Shown here: in pieces, positions 45,985 to 56,992 of the stretch
Layout of the letters: each line of letters opens with the position of its first letter
Numbering within the stretch: the stretch's first letter is position 1
Source of the DNA: Branchiostoma floridae
Lineage: Eukaryota > Chordata > Leptocardii > Amphioxiformes > Branchiostomatidae
DNA length: 64,000 nucleotides
Direction: 5' to 3'
Assembly: GCF_000003815.2 (NCBI RefSeq)
Contig: NC_049980.1
Coordinates: forward strand, 29,306,022-29,370,021
Notes under the pieces: generated by a model
Databases searched by the model: none
The model's input: only the letters and a program-made list of their open reading frames with translations
Told to the model about the DNA's origin: nothing
Translations under genes and position numbers: made by a program

Positions 45985-46289
45985 TAACGCTAGTTCACCT
46001 TTATTCGCAGGGTAACCTTCATCCGTTGTATATAACACAAGGGTATTTCGGGATATCAAGTTGACGGACGGAGGTCTCAAACTGCATTATAATGAAAAAA
46101 ATGCAATTTGAAACCACCTAGCCTGATTAAATCTCGCTTATAGCAGCCCGCCCAACATCAGTTACAGCCCTGGACAGCGGAGTTTGTGTTACACAGACTA
46201 GAAACCACCGTCCAGCAACGTCATATTCTTAAATATCCTGTTTTTAGGTACAACTAGGTTACCCCGCGAATAAAGGTGAACTAACGTTA
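45985..46289. mobile_element. MITE-like element, TAACGCTAGTTCACC family, copy 2
   Basis: Left TAACGCTAGTTCACCTTTAT then TCGCAGGGTAACC; right GGTTACCCCGCGAATAAAGG then TGAACTAACGTTA. Long clean inverted ends with TA at the borders; about 305 bp. The end sequence is close to copy 1 at 43121. Confidence 0.85.
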
Positions 46290-46926
46290 CATGTTCCTAC
46301 TCAATTCAAGCACCTATCCCAGCCCAGCCTGGTACTGATACGTAAAACTAGTCCACCAAAACATCCTTGTTACCCTGAGAAGTCGTTTGATACAATCTGT
46401 ACCTTTTCTGGCCATCAATGCGGTCCTCGTTCAACCTATAAGCCAGCCGGACATGCTCCCTGAGTTTAGGCTGGCTTATATTACTGCACAAAACCACTTA
46501 TGTGGACGTAGACGCGCTACAAGCCTCCCAAGTCTTTGGCATGGCTGTCTCAATTGAAAATATTGCTTCACAGTATATGTATCTATAAGACACAAAGCTT
46601 ATATTTACAGTTGCATTGAAAGTTATTCAAATGTTGAAGTAACACTACTGAAGCTCAGAATGGCTAAGCGTCATGATACTGAACATTAAAAGTGTTTGTC
46701 AGGAAACCATATCATCGATAATGTATGGTAAAGTGCGTATGTTTGAAATACGAGATAACATATCAAGTGTATATGATTCAATAATTCCTTGTTATCTAGT
46801 GTTTATGTATATCCTCTCTAAGGTCCTTCACCGGTATCAGAAAGCACTGTACTAGTATTTTTGTGCCACGATACGATACTTTGATCACGAAACCTAAAAC
46901 TTGCTCATGTTGTTTCTGCCGCTGGC
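46290..46926. other. 3' flank of the TMEM79-like gene
   Basis: Intergenic/3' untranslated sequence; nothing structured seen. Confidence 0.45.
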
Positions 46927-48488
46927 CTACAGACACATGTACATGTTGTACATGAACATGGCCATGCTGGGGTACACGGAGAGCATGTACGGGAACCCGC
47001 GCTCCGACCGCCGGTACACGTACGTCACCCAGAACAGAAACCTGCGGAACAGACGGGAAGAAAAAAAATCGCCATGAGTACACAAAATATATATAAAGTC
47101 AAACGAAATGCAGTCATGGAAATTTGTACACATAGAGCAAGGACGTTATACACAGTATACGCACTAGGCTATCAAGCGTAGTATCTCCGCGTATGATAAA
47201 AGCAACACTACAAGACTATCTGCTAGTATATAAAAGAAAGGCTGCCCCACCTTCCCACCAGGAAGAGCGCCACCACGGCGGGGATGACGGGCAGGTACTG
47301 GTCGGACAGCGTGGCCGTCATGGGCACCAGGTTGACTCCCAGCAGGAGGAACTGCTCCACCGTGTTCTCCAGGAAGCGCCGGTGCACCTCCACGTAGTGC
47401 TCGTGCCCGGCCAGGGGGTCCAGGGCCGGCGTCATGATGCGCTTGTAGGTGCAGAACACCACACCTGCAGGGAGGGTAGAAGACACAGTCAGAACTCTGA
47501 TAGGTTGCTGTCTCGACGCGAAAACATAAGAGATCAGATTCGTAATCTCACGTATCTTACTACAACATCACACCTACGGGGAAGGTGGAAGACACGGAAC
47601 TCTGTCAGGTTTCTGTCTGAACTCAAAGACATACGTGAGATTAGATTTTGTAATACTAGTATTATGTATTTTACTACAGCATTGCACCTACAGGAAAGAT
47701 AAGACACAGAACTCTGTCGACGTCAGGTTTCTGTCTAGATGCAAAAACATTATAAGCGAGACCAGATTTTGTAATATTAATACGTATCTTGCTACAATGT
47801 CACAACTAAAGGGAGGGTAAAAGACACAGGTCAAGTCTCTGTCAAGACGCAAAACAAGAGCGAAATCAGATTTTTTAATCTTACGTATCTTGCTACGATA
47901 TTATAAAGACGGGAAGGTAAAAGACATAGAACACTGTGAGGTCTCCGTCTAGACGCAGAAACGTTTATCAAGGCTTACTTTTTACCTGGATGTCTAATCT
48001 TCATCGACGCATCAGCAGTCGGTTGCAAATCTTTTCTTTATAACATAACAATTTTACAACAGGATTTTACATTATTCATGGATATCATCAGGTTAAGAAA
48101 TTTCTTAACGGCTTTAAGGAGTCTTACCTGCAAGCAAAGGCAAGGTGCATACAGCCAGGCAGCGGGCGCAGTAGATCATCCTAGCGGTCATGTCGGGTAG
48201 TGCAGGGGTCGACCACGGCAGCCAGGACGACCCGTCGAGGGAGGCCTTCACCACCATGCCGACCAGCCAGCCGGTCAGAACCAGAGTGACGGTCACCTTC
48301 TTCAGCGGCGGCTGGTGGGTAATGAGCGACATGCGCCGCTGGTGCCGGGGGGAGTCGTGCAGCTTGGCGGCCAGCCCCGGCCCGCCCGTCTGCACCCCGA
48401 AGTCCACGCTGGCCCGGGGGCGGGCGTGCAGAGTCATCGCCTCCGCACTCTCGTCCATGGAACCGGCGCCCTCAGCTAGCAAAACCAT
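46927..48488 (-). CDS. TMEM79: TMEM79-like MAPEG-fold membrane protein
   Basis: Three coding exons in transcript order: 48128-48488, 47251-47464, 46927-47041; phases join (1, then 2) to give 229 residues and a TAG. Four or five hydrophobic spans: about 64-83, 102-129, 155-172, 177-200 and 208-229. The segment VEVHRRFLENTVEQFLLLGV (147-166) and the C-terminal GFPYMLSVYPSMAMFMYNMY align by eye with the MAPEG region of vertebrate TMEM79/mattrin (VEIHRR, GFGYGL..PLLSMLMWNLYY). It is much shorter than human TMEM79, lacking most of its acidic N terminus and stopping right after the last span. Vertebrate TMEM79 is a Golgi/secretory-pathway protein; function here is unknown. Met1 is used because it follows the acceptor directly; Met11 is an alternative. 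Orthology is likely but not proven; another MAPEG relative is possible. Confidence 0.75.
47458..47960 (-). repeat. Tandem copies of the TMEM79-like exon 2 acceptor region
   Basis: The exon 2 boundary at 47464 and the adjoining intron recur upstream (higher coordinates) in about five units of 100-120 bp. GACAC/GACAT landmarks lie at 47482, 47591, 47703, 47823 and 47923. On the minus strand each unit reads GTCTTCTACC..CCTGCAGGTG or a decayed version (for example TCTTATCTTTCCTGTAGGTG), so some retain an AG acceptor plus the first exon bases. Confidence 0.85.
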
Positions 48489-48760
48489 CGTCAACTGGGG
48501 ACAAAAGGGCAAAGTGTCGGTCAAATGCTCCCCTAGGTATTACTGTAGTTTCCAGTCAACTTTCGTCATTTGGGGTGTTTTTTTTACAAACTGAAACATC
48601 ACATTCTCGTCCATGGAACCGGCGACTTAACTAGCAGAACCATCGCCAACTGGGGACAAAAAAAGGGCAAAGTGTCAGTCAAATGCTCCCCTAGGTATTG
48701 CTGTGGTTTCCAGTCAAAATTCGTCATTTGTGGTGTTTTTTTTAGCAAATTGAACTTTGC
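48449..48760 (-). repeat. 156-bp tandem duplication of the TMEM79-like acceptor and start codon
   Basis: From TCTCGTCCATGGAACCGGCG through CATCG.CAACTGGGGACA to TTTCCAGTCAA and GTGGTGTTTTTTT, the sequence at about 48449-48604 repeats at 48606-48755. The outer copy keeps the acceptor (TTTGTCCCCAG) and an ATG that opens MVLLVKSPVPWTRM before a stop. Using it would give only a short dead-end reading frame. Confidence 0.88.
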
Positions 48761-50795
48761 CCGGGGACTCCTTGCAACCTTTCGCTTTCTGTTTGAATCC
48801 TACGACAACTTATTTGTCGCTTGAACATCATTTCTTAAGTTATCTTCGTCCCTGCCAAGAATGTCTCTCATACAGGAAAAGTTTTATCAGGTTTTCGATA
48901 GAAGAAACAAGAAATCTTTTAAGAAAAGCTGTGCATTGCCGCATATTTTATGACTGAACTGCTGAGAGCGACACCTACAACTTCGGTAGGAAATGCAGCA
49001 AAAGGGGATATTGGAAATTTACCTCATTATCATAATTTATGTCACATGAATTATTGGCACATTAAACAGGTTTTGTAAAACTTTTGACCCACAATGAATA
49101 TGCATTATTGAATATGCATTAATTTGTGATATATCTTTATATAAACATGGTGAGTTAAAGCGTAGATTTATTACGCTGGACCACATACAGTAACATGCGT
49201 CTAGAAGAGAGTTTAAATACTCGCCTGGAATGTACCATTGTCTAACTAAGCAATGAAACTCGGCAAGGAAAGAAGGGCCTTTGGAAGGGGCTTTGGAAGG
49301 GCTGGGTTAAAAGGTCCGTCCATGGAACCATGGAAGAAAGCTGGCATAAGGCATTGCCGCTGGCGCGGCAATGCAAAAACGACGCGACGAACAGTAGAAC
49401 AACCAATCGTCGCCAGGGGTCGCTGCAACAGGTCCGGTGGACACGGCCACCTGTTTTACCCTCGCCAAGGTCACCCAGCCCGTCTGCGAACAGCGCTGGA
49501 GACGTGCCAGAAATATGGGACACGGATATGCCATGTAGTAAGTAAAATACCTGGCGACAACTGGTGTACACACGCGTTGATTTTACACAGTGCATTGGTT
49601 CGCTCTCAGCTAACCAAGCTGTTGTCGGCACGTACTGGGGGAGAGTTTCTTTGATATTGCGAATGAGTGGCAAGGCGGTTAAGAACACGCCGGACGCCCT
49701 TATCCTTCTCATCCGCCGTCGTCACAGTGGTATGTCGTCAACAATAGTCTAACAATGGGTGGGACTAACAGGTCATTTCCTACAACCAGTGTTGACAAAT
49801 ATCAGGCCTTCCTAAAGCAAACATGTCTCGTCCTCAGTGGTGAGTAGCGATTACCTATTTTATCATTCACCGAGTGGGCCTAATCTTCTATCTTGTAGCT
49901 CCCACGGAGCCTTGCAGGGCGTACATTTTGTTCTTATAGGCAGTGAAAATTGAACTGGATGCACGTGATAGCAATGTATTTTTTTTTTCAATTCACGAGT
50001 TAAGATTGTCGAAGAAGATCGGAACATTGAATATTGTGATTCAAACAGAGAAAGGATCGTCGAAGCTACATAAAAGGTGAAATTATTACAGGAGGTGCTG
50101 AAACTGTGTATTTAGTAGGTCTGATATTTCTACCCATACACAAAACCACAGGAAATCACAGAGACAAATCGAGCGAACAAAGCGCAGGTAAAAACGTGAA
50201 TGCGTTGCATGATTCAGCATTCTGGAGAAGAAAAAAACATCAGAAACTCAGAGAAGAAATTGAATTGAATAAATAAAAAATACTGTTAAGACCAGTAGTG
50301 ACAATTGCAACTTGTAGCGTCGGGATGAAAGTCGTGCCCCTTTTTCTGAGGACTTCCCCCCAAAAGTTTGACCATGCGAATCGCACCACGTTCCTGTCAA
50401 TCACACGTCGGGGAAGAAGGTTCGTGGGAATGATTTTGCGCAGGCGCAGACCGACTGTTCCCCGCACGTCTTGCTGGCCCAAGTTTTGTTCCTCCTTTCC
50501 AAATTTAGAACTGCGAAGCCCCAGGTGAGTTGGTGCCACGCCCCTTAATGACACACTGTACCTACCGGGGCCGGGTCTTTTGTGTGCCTGTAGAATACTG
50601 CTCACCGTCACTTAGCGCCATGCAACAGCACAAAAATGCTTATTGTTTAGCCCAAACTTACTTAAAAACTCACAACACCACTTGCTTTTCCCGAACTATT
50701 TCTTTCTGGCTGCCCCACGTGTTTCACCTGTGGGCACTACGTTTGGCACTTTCCTAAAAAAAATCCGTTCTACTCTGTTACATGGTTACAGAGCT
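48761..50795. other. Probable 5' intron of the TMEM79-like gene
   Basis: If the promoter near 52.3 kb is right, this lies within intron 1. ORFs of up to 156 codons on both strands at 49240-49760 overlap each other and lack known motifs. No repeat recognised. Confidence 0.4.
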
Positions 50796-50970
50796 AATCT
50801 CCAAGCAGGTCCTACGATGCCATAAGTACAGTATCAAAGTTGGCAAAGGAATATAGCCGGCCAAAGGGAGTCGGACGGGCACCGGAGCGTACTCGCTCCT
50901 AGGACGGCTTCACTCCTCTGCGAGCTTTTAATACTACCTTTTTTTCTACCGTAGGATCTACTTGGAGATT
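50796..50970. mobile_element. MITE-like element, CTCCAAGCAGATCCTA family, copy 4
   Basis: Left AATCTCCAAGCAGGTCCTAC, right GTAGGATCTACTTGGAGATT; internal AAGTACAGTATCAAAGTTGG and AGGCTTCACTCCT-like blocks as in copies 1 and 2. Confidence 0.85.
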
Positions 50971-52199
50971 ACTGTAAAGCGACCGCGACCAAAACGTAAC
51001 TCAACGCGGCCCGACCGCAGCCCGCGAAACCTTAGCCATGCCGCGATACCGGGTGTCCCTAGCCTTGTATTCCAGGAACCTGAGGAACTACGCTACGCAA
51101 CATCCGCTCTACTTCTGGTGTTAGCCGAACAACAGAGCGAGAGTAGCCCCATATTAATTAGAACCGCGTTCTGAACAATGTCAGTTTCCCACTAGCTCAA
51201 CGACTATACAGAAGACTTCGCATTTCTCACGACTATATAAATATATACATACTATACTAGTATGCAAGAACATTGCACCTTTGGTCTAGATCTGCCCTGC
51301 TGAGTATATGAACGAACCGCAACAAACAAACTCAAAAACCTACAAAGTTACTCACTAGTAGTAGTCCCCGATTCCACGGTGTCCATTTGTTTCACAAGTT
51401 GTTTGTCAAGAAGAGTTAAACGCAGTATATATCAAGTTGATAGCCACCGAACTGTACTTATATGAGAACAGACTTGTCTATCTTTGCACGTTCATAATAC
51501 TTTCGACATAATCTCTCACTAGACTTCTTTACGGAGCCACTGTTTTCCTCTAACATCTTACATAATAACTGCCAGTTCCTCAAAAACCACGCACAATTTG
51601 TAACCATGCACAAGCTGTTATTTCAGGGATAGTGGGCAGCGAGCACGACATGTGAAAAATGATTCAAATTTCCGCCAGCGTAGGGACGGTGCGCCCTGTG
51701 CGCCCATAGCTATTTCCCGAAAACTCGACACAGTAGCTTCACCGTGTAATGCACAATCTTGTTTTAGACTATAATCTCGTAATCTTGTTAACGCGTGTCT
51801 TTAAAATGGCCGGTTTGTTTGTCGACAGCAAGGTTGGTTCATGATCTACGACTCGGGGTGGTTGTTTTACCTGTGTACGCGCCCACGGTGGCACACACCT
51901 TATTTTGCCTCGGGAAAGCCGAGCACAGACAACAACAAAAAAAGTGTTTGCGCAGGTAGAAAAAAACTTTCTCCGCCATTTGTCTTTTCTTCTTTTTCTC
52001 TTGGTCCGTTTCGTTTGTCCCGACACGTAAGTTACCTGGTGTGCGCTCTATGTGGGTCAAGTTGATATCTCCACAGCCAGCCAAATATAGTCTTCTGATT
52101 AAGGTAACCAAATCAACGATATATTTACATTAGGGTTTCCTCGTGTACGAATGACTCACTGAAACGTTAGATTTACTAACAAAAGCGGGTAAAACTCAC
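50971..52199. other. Probable 5' intron of the TMEM79-like gene, distal part
   Basis: CpG-containing but without a recognised exon; ORFs of 60-90 codons overlap on both strands with no motif. Confidence 0.35.
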
Positions 52200-52350
52200 C
52201 AATTGTTGCAAGTTGTCGCGGAAGAACAGTGGCTGGTGCGCGGGAGATTTCTTCCGTCCAGTCTCGGTCAGACTTTGACTGAAGATTTGTAACGAAGAGT
52301 GCGGGAATTCAACCCTCACAAACCCCTATATACCAGTAGTCACGTGACGT
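52200..52350 (-). promoter_or_regulatory. Candidate TATA promoter and 5' untranslated exon of the TMEM79-like gene
   Basis: Read on the minus strand: CACGTG (E-box) overlapping TGACGT at 52341-52350 on the plus strand, TATATA at 52327-52332, then about 100 bases ending in a strong donor (CAATTG|GTGAGT, exon edge 52200). The matching acceptor is CCCCAG at 48495-48500, six bases before the ATG at 48488. This would make an intron of about 3.7 kb. Confidence 0.45.
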
Positions 52351-53099
52351 AGCGCACCCCTACGAACAAACGCTATGAGGGAACCAGTAGACCACGCCCC
52401 CTTTTTTAGTTTGAAAAATACTTGTAGGAATTGTAACGATTGTACTGTCTCTGGTTTCACTTTTTAGTAATTTTCTGAAAGGTTCCGTATCGCATCCGTA
52501 TATACGACAAGTATAATCCGAAAAACAGAACAAAATAGACTGTGACAGGTGGTTCATGCCCTGTGCTGACCAGTGAGTGACCAGTGGGACCGCTCGTGGC
52601 AAATCCAGACCACGGGAAGGAAATGGGTCAGTACTTCGGAGACCCGGTGACACGGTGTTTTGAATGTCCAGTTCTCCGGCGAGAGGAAATGCTTGAGCGA
52701 GCCGCGGACCGCGTGTGTGTACGTGTGAGTCTGCCGGCTGACCATGGACAATCATTGAACAGTGCCAAGGACGGAACTCTCACGTAATGGCACGTGTCAG
52801 CCGGCGTGGTCAGCAATGTAGGCGGCGGACAAGAGGTTTTTTTCACTGTTTTTTTTTTCCACTGTTTTTATTTTTTTACAACATTTCAAAGAGCATACAA
52901 GAGGAGAAGGAAAGACAGAGGGACGTGTCAAGCTACCCACGACAGGTTAGTTGTCCGCCGAGGTCCCACGAACCCACTCCGGTTGCCAACGTGACACATC
53001 CAAATAAAAAGGACATCCGAAACATACAAGACAGACAGTTCATACCAGTAGACTGATACGTCTACAGGGAAGCAGGGGATATTGTTTACACTATAATAA

Positions 53100-53353
53100 T
53101 CATCTGGTGTATTTTGCCAGCCAGTAGGTACCCAAAGTATGAGTAATGAGGCTGTTTAACGTGGTCGAGGCACCTCCTCGAGCACGGGACCCCCGTTTTA
53201 CGTCCCTCCCGGAAGACGATTTCGTGGAAAACTTCGTGAGGCTACAGCAATCCGGACGTCCTTGGTTGGTCCCCCATCCAAGCACTGTCCGGACCGTCGC
53301 GTTGCTTAACTTCCGAGATCGAGGGATCGGGTGTACCAACGCGCCACGCGGCC
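53100..53353 (-). mobile_element. 5S-rRNA-derived SINE
   Basis: On the minus strand it begins TACGGCCGCGTGGCG, then CCCGATC, CGATCTCGGAAGTTAAGC (5S A-box region) and GCTTGGATGGGGGACC (5S C-box). These match 5S rRNA in order and spacing, but with many changes in between. The body continues GGGACGTAAAACGGGGGTCC CGTG...GTGCCTCGACCACG and GTACCTACTGGCTGG. A 5S head with a conserved body is the architecture of the SINE3 class. It is not a 5S gene: the head is diverged and fused to non-5S sequence. Confidence 0.75.
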
Positions 53354-53427
53354 GTATATATAAAGAAGTATAATGCCTGACAAATGTACATTTGAGTGCT
53401 CATCGACGATCATCCCGGAGTCAACCG

Positions 53428-53494
53428 TTCTCCAAGCAGAGGTTTCGGTCTGGGGCTAGAAGTGGGTCTGCTGAACTGGGCGAAGACGTTGAAC
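53428..53494. mobile_element. Possible left end of a CTCCAAGCAGAGGTT-family element running into the gap
   Basis: TCTCCAAGCAGAGGTTTCGG matches the ends of elements at 58671 and 60083. The other end would be inside the gap. Confidence 0.5.
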
Positions 53495-54043
53495 NNNNNN
53501 NNNNNNNNNNNNNNNNNNNNNNNNNNNNNNNNNNNNNNNNNNNNNNNNNNNNNNNNNNNNNNNNNNNNNNNNNNNNNNNNNNNNNNNNNNNNNNNNNNNN
53601 NNNNNNNNNNNNNNNNNNNNNNNNNNNNNNNNNNNNNNNNNNNNNNNNNNNNNNNNNNNNNNNNNNNNNNNNNNNNNNNNNNNNNNNNNNNNNNNNNNNN
53701 NNNNNNNNNNNNNNNNNNNNNNNNNNNNNNNNNNNNNNNNNNNNNNNNNNNNNNNNNNNNNNNNNNNNNNNNNNNNNNNNNNNNNNNNNNNNNNNNNNNN
53801 NNNNNNNNNNNNNNNNNNNNNNNNNNNNNNNNNNNNNNNNNNNNNNNNNNNNNNNNNNNNNNNNNNNNNNNNNNNNNNNNNNNNNNNNNNNNNNNNNNNN
53901 NNNNNNNNNNNNNNNNNNNNNNNNNNNNNNNNNNNNNNNNNNNNNNNNNNNNNNNNNNNNNNNNNNNNNNNNNNNNNNNNNNNNNNNNNNNNNNNNNNNN
54001 NNNNNNNNNNNNNNNNNNNNNNNNNNNNNNNNNNNNNNNNNNN
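53495..54043. other. Assembly gap (549 N)
   Basis: Unlike the 100-N gap, this one has a specific length and so may be size-estimated. Apparent ORFs across it are artefacts of N translation. Confidence 0.95.
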
Positions 54044-54963
54044 TCAGCACCCTATCAGAATTCGGTCGGGGTTTGGTACCCTTCTTCCAGGGGTGGTGTT
54101 CGGCAGCTGCATGCGCATAAAGTCCGCGCCTTAGGAGAATCTGGATGGGCTCAAGCTTTTCGTGGAGCTATAGCGCAGCTGCGGCATGAACCCGCGGGAA
54201 GGGGGGAACTCTGCCATTTCTTCGTCGGCAGCAAGGTCATGCCTCCTCGTAATTTAGAGCTCGCAGACTCGTCGTCCGATCGATTTTCGCCTAATGTGAG
54301 GGGGGTATTATGAGCCAAATTACGTTATCCGATCAAAATAAACGAGAAACAAATTTGTGTGTGTATAGTTTACGGCGCCTCGCACCAAAAGATTGTCTTT
54401 TCAGTCATGCATTATACTTGATATTCCATTTATGAAATTAGGGGTTACACAAATCCATTTTTGGTCGCACTAAGATTGCAGCGCGCTCGCCGTGTAGTGA
54501 GATGTGATGGCACATGTGCAATCCCGCATGGGCAGCACTGCGGGTTGTGCTCAACTAAGTTTACGATATCGGCGAGTGTATCGCCCCCCCTGTCTTTTGT
54601 TCAATGCTGAACTATTAGTTGTACATCACAGAAAGAATATTGGGAAACAAACTACTACATGATGCAAATTTCGTGCATGGACATACCTCTGACTCTGATA
54701 CAAAACTGACATCAAATACAAAACACAGCTCAGTCTTAGAAACCAACTTTATAAATACAGTGTATCATCAACAAGGACGTAAAACGTCCCAGTGGGCCTG
54801 GGTAAGACGCGCTGCAAAGGTTACCGACCCTGCTGCAAGGACAATCACCTGTCAATGTCCGCACCAAGGTTAGCCTCTCTCAAATGAACCTTGATCTTCG
54901 GTTAGGCCTACGGAAAGAATGGCGTGTTTTGTAATCTCGAACCAGATCCACGGTGCGTAATGT
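54044..54963. other. Intergenic DNA
   Basis: GGGGTTACACAAATCCATTT TTGGTCG at 54442-54468 resembles GGGGTTACACAAAGTCGATT TAGGTCG at 63364-63390, suggesting a shared repeat. No gene recognised. Confidence 0.4.
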
Positions 54964-55069
54964 ATAGTATCAAACTTCACGTAGGTGCCCGTTTGACTCC
55001 CTTAGCCGGCTATACTCCCTGGCCAGCTTTGATACTATCTTATGGCACCGTAGGATCTGCTTGGAGATT
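54964..55069. mobile_element. MITE-like element, CTCCAAGCAGATCCTA family, copy 5 (truncated)
   Basis: Keeps the right half: CCGTTTGACTCCCTTAGCCG, CCAGCTTTGATACTATCTTA TGGCACCGTAGGATCTGCTT GGAGATT, nearly identical to copy 1. The left end is missing. Confidence 0.8.
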
Positions 55070-56650
55070 AGTGTTTTCGGCTACCGGCTCAACCCTCGAC
55101 TAGCAAAACCCTGCCGACTATAGTCCTTATGGGGGGTCTCTAATAAGAGACATGGCATTTTCTCTCTCATATCTGAAAGTTGTAGTATCGTTTTCCATCA
55201 TGTTTTCCTTTTTTTCTGATTTCCGTTGCAATAGAAAATTGGGCATGTACGATAGATATCTATCTTATTGAAATAAGTCAAAAATACCAGTTGAATAATG
55301 CATTTCAATTTTACATTGATGAACTGTACTTGATGAATCACTTAGGCTGAAATTAAAAAAAACAAAAACAGAAAATAAGTGGAGAATCTCTACAATCCAA
55401 CCTTTTTTTCAGCACATAATTGGAAACACGACATTGATTTTCCTTGGCCTCAGTCACAAAAACGACCTTTTCTATTGAAATTCCTGCAATAACTAACGTA
55501 GTGCCTGAAGCTTGTCTGTCGTACGTTCGAGCGCTATCTTCCTAGAACTCATAGAAAATTACGTACTAGTACTAGTATTTACATAATGCACTGAAGTATT
55601 AGCTCGTATAACATTAACTAGATTGATTATACTGTTAGAGTAGATCAGATTAGATAATATCATATTAGTTGTTAGATTATAGTACATAGTTCAACTCCGA
55701 TGTATATACAAATTGTCATACATCGTACCTGTCGCGCAATTATAAGTTTTTCTATTAATGAATAGCAAAGAGAAATTTATATTCCTGACAGCTTCTGATA
55801 AACCAACTCTAGCCAACCATACAGATAGCTACATTTATGCAATTACCAAGAAGCGAGAGGAAGTCGAATGTCTTAGAATAGATTAGACGCATATCTGCAT
55901 ATATAGATGTGTAGGATTGTTTCCATTGTTACATATATATGATTGTTACCATGTGTCCCAGTGGGTCAAAAATGTGTAATAAAGGTCTTCATTCACTATC
56001 ACGTCTACCAGTAGTGTGAAATCCTGGTGATTTACCACCCTAACCCCGCTATCACATGTTTGCATGTCAGCAGCTTGTCAGCAGATAATCGGAGTCGACC
56101 TGCCCGATTGATTGATTGACACTTTCGTTGTGCGACTTGTGCAGGTGCAAGTTTCACACGGTCCGACTCAGGTTTTCTTGTGTGACATTTCCTCATGAAC
56201 TCCTCTAATTGTCCTCTACCACTGTGAACGTTTACCAACAGAACGTGTGTTAAGAACGCCACCAGAAACACAACACATCATGCCAACATCGAGGTAGTCG
56301 ACCTAGACCATATAGAATATGTTCTGTAGTACATGTAGTATGATATATGATCTTTAGTCGTAAAGAATCACGTTGTTTAAATGTCAGTGACTATGCAGGT
56401 GCCTGGCGCCTGTACATGACGTAGGACAAGGTGATTATAACCCTGGGAACTTATCTGTCTAGGAGAAGACACTGCGACAAGCCAGGCTGAAAATGTCGTC
56501 TTGGATCCCGGCACCGTAGAATAGTAACTGTTGTCTTCAGTGCGGTCGACTGAAGTGAAAATGAGAGTACAGTAAAATATTGAAGGGTAACGTTAGCGTT
56601 CTGAACTAATGCGAGCTACAGGGCAGGCGCGCACAGCTAGAAACTCAACC
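55070..56650. other. Intergenic DNA
   Basis: AT-rich to about 56000. I recognise no gene, repeat or RNA. Confidence 0.45.
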
Positions 56651-56659
56651 TGCACATAT

Positions 56660-56725
56660 AAACTCACACACACACACAAACGCACATACACGCGCGCGCA
56701 CACACACACTGACACATGCACACAC

Positions 56726-56764
<39 letters not shown>

Positions 56765-56992
56765 TATATACAACATACACACTTGGACACACACACATAC
56801 ACACACACTGACACATGCACACACATACACACACATACATACATACATACTTACACACATACACACTGACACACACACGCACGCTGTACACACATACTGA
56901 CACACACACGCACACACACATATACTGACACACACACACACGCGCGCACACACATAAACATACACATACACTCAAAAACACCCACATACACA
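56660..56992. repeat. CA-rich microsatellite
   Basis: About 330 bp of (CA)n with CATA, CACG and TGACACA interruptions. Cys/Val or His/Thr ORFs in all frames are by-products. Confidence 0.97.

Noticed and set aside
49242-49712. Overlapping ORFs of 133-156 codons on opposite strands
   Set aside because: No recognisable domain, no splice partners, and equal openness on both strands suggests composition effects.
53220-53353. A genuine 5S rRNA gene
   Set aside because: Only promoter blocks match; the rest is diverged and continuous with a SINE body.
53392-54313. ORFs of 209-305 codons on both strands
   Set aside because: They consist mainly of translated N from the 549-base gap.
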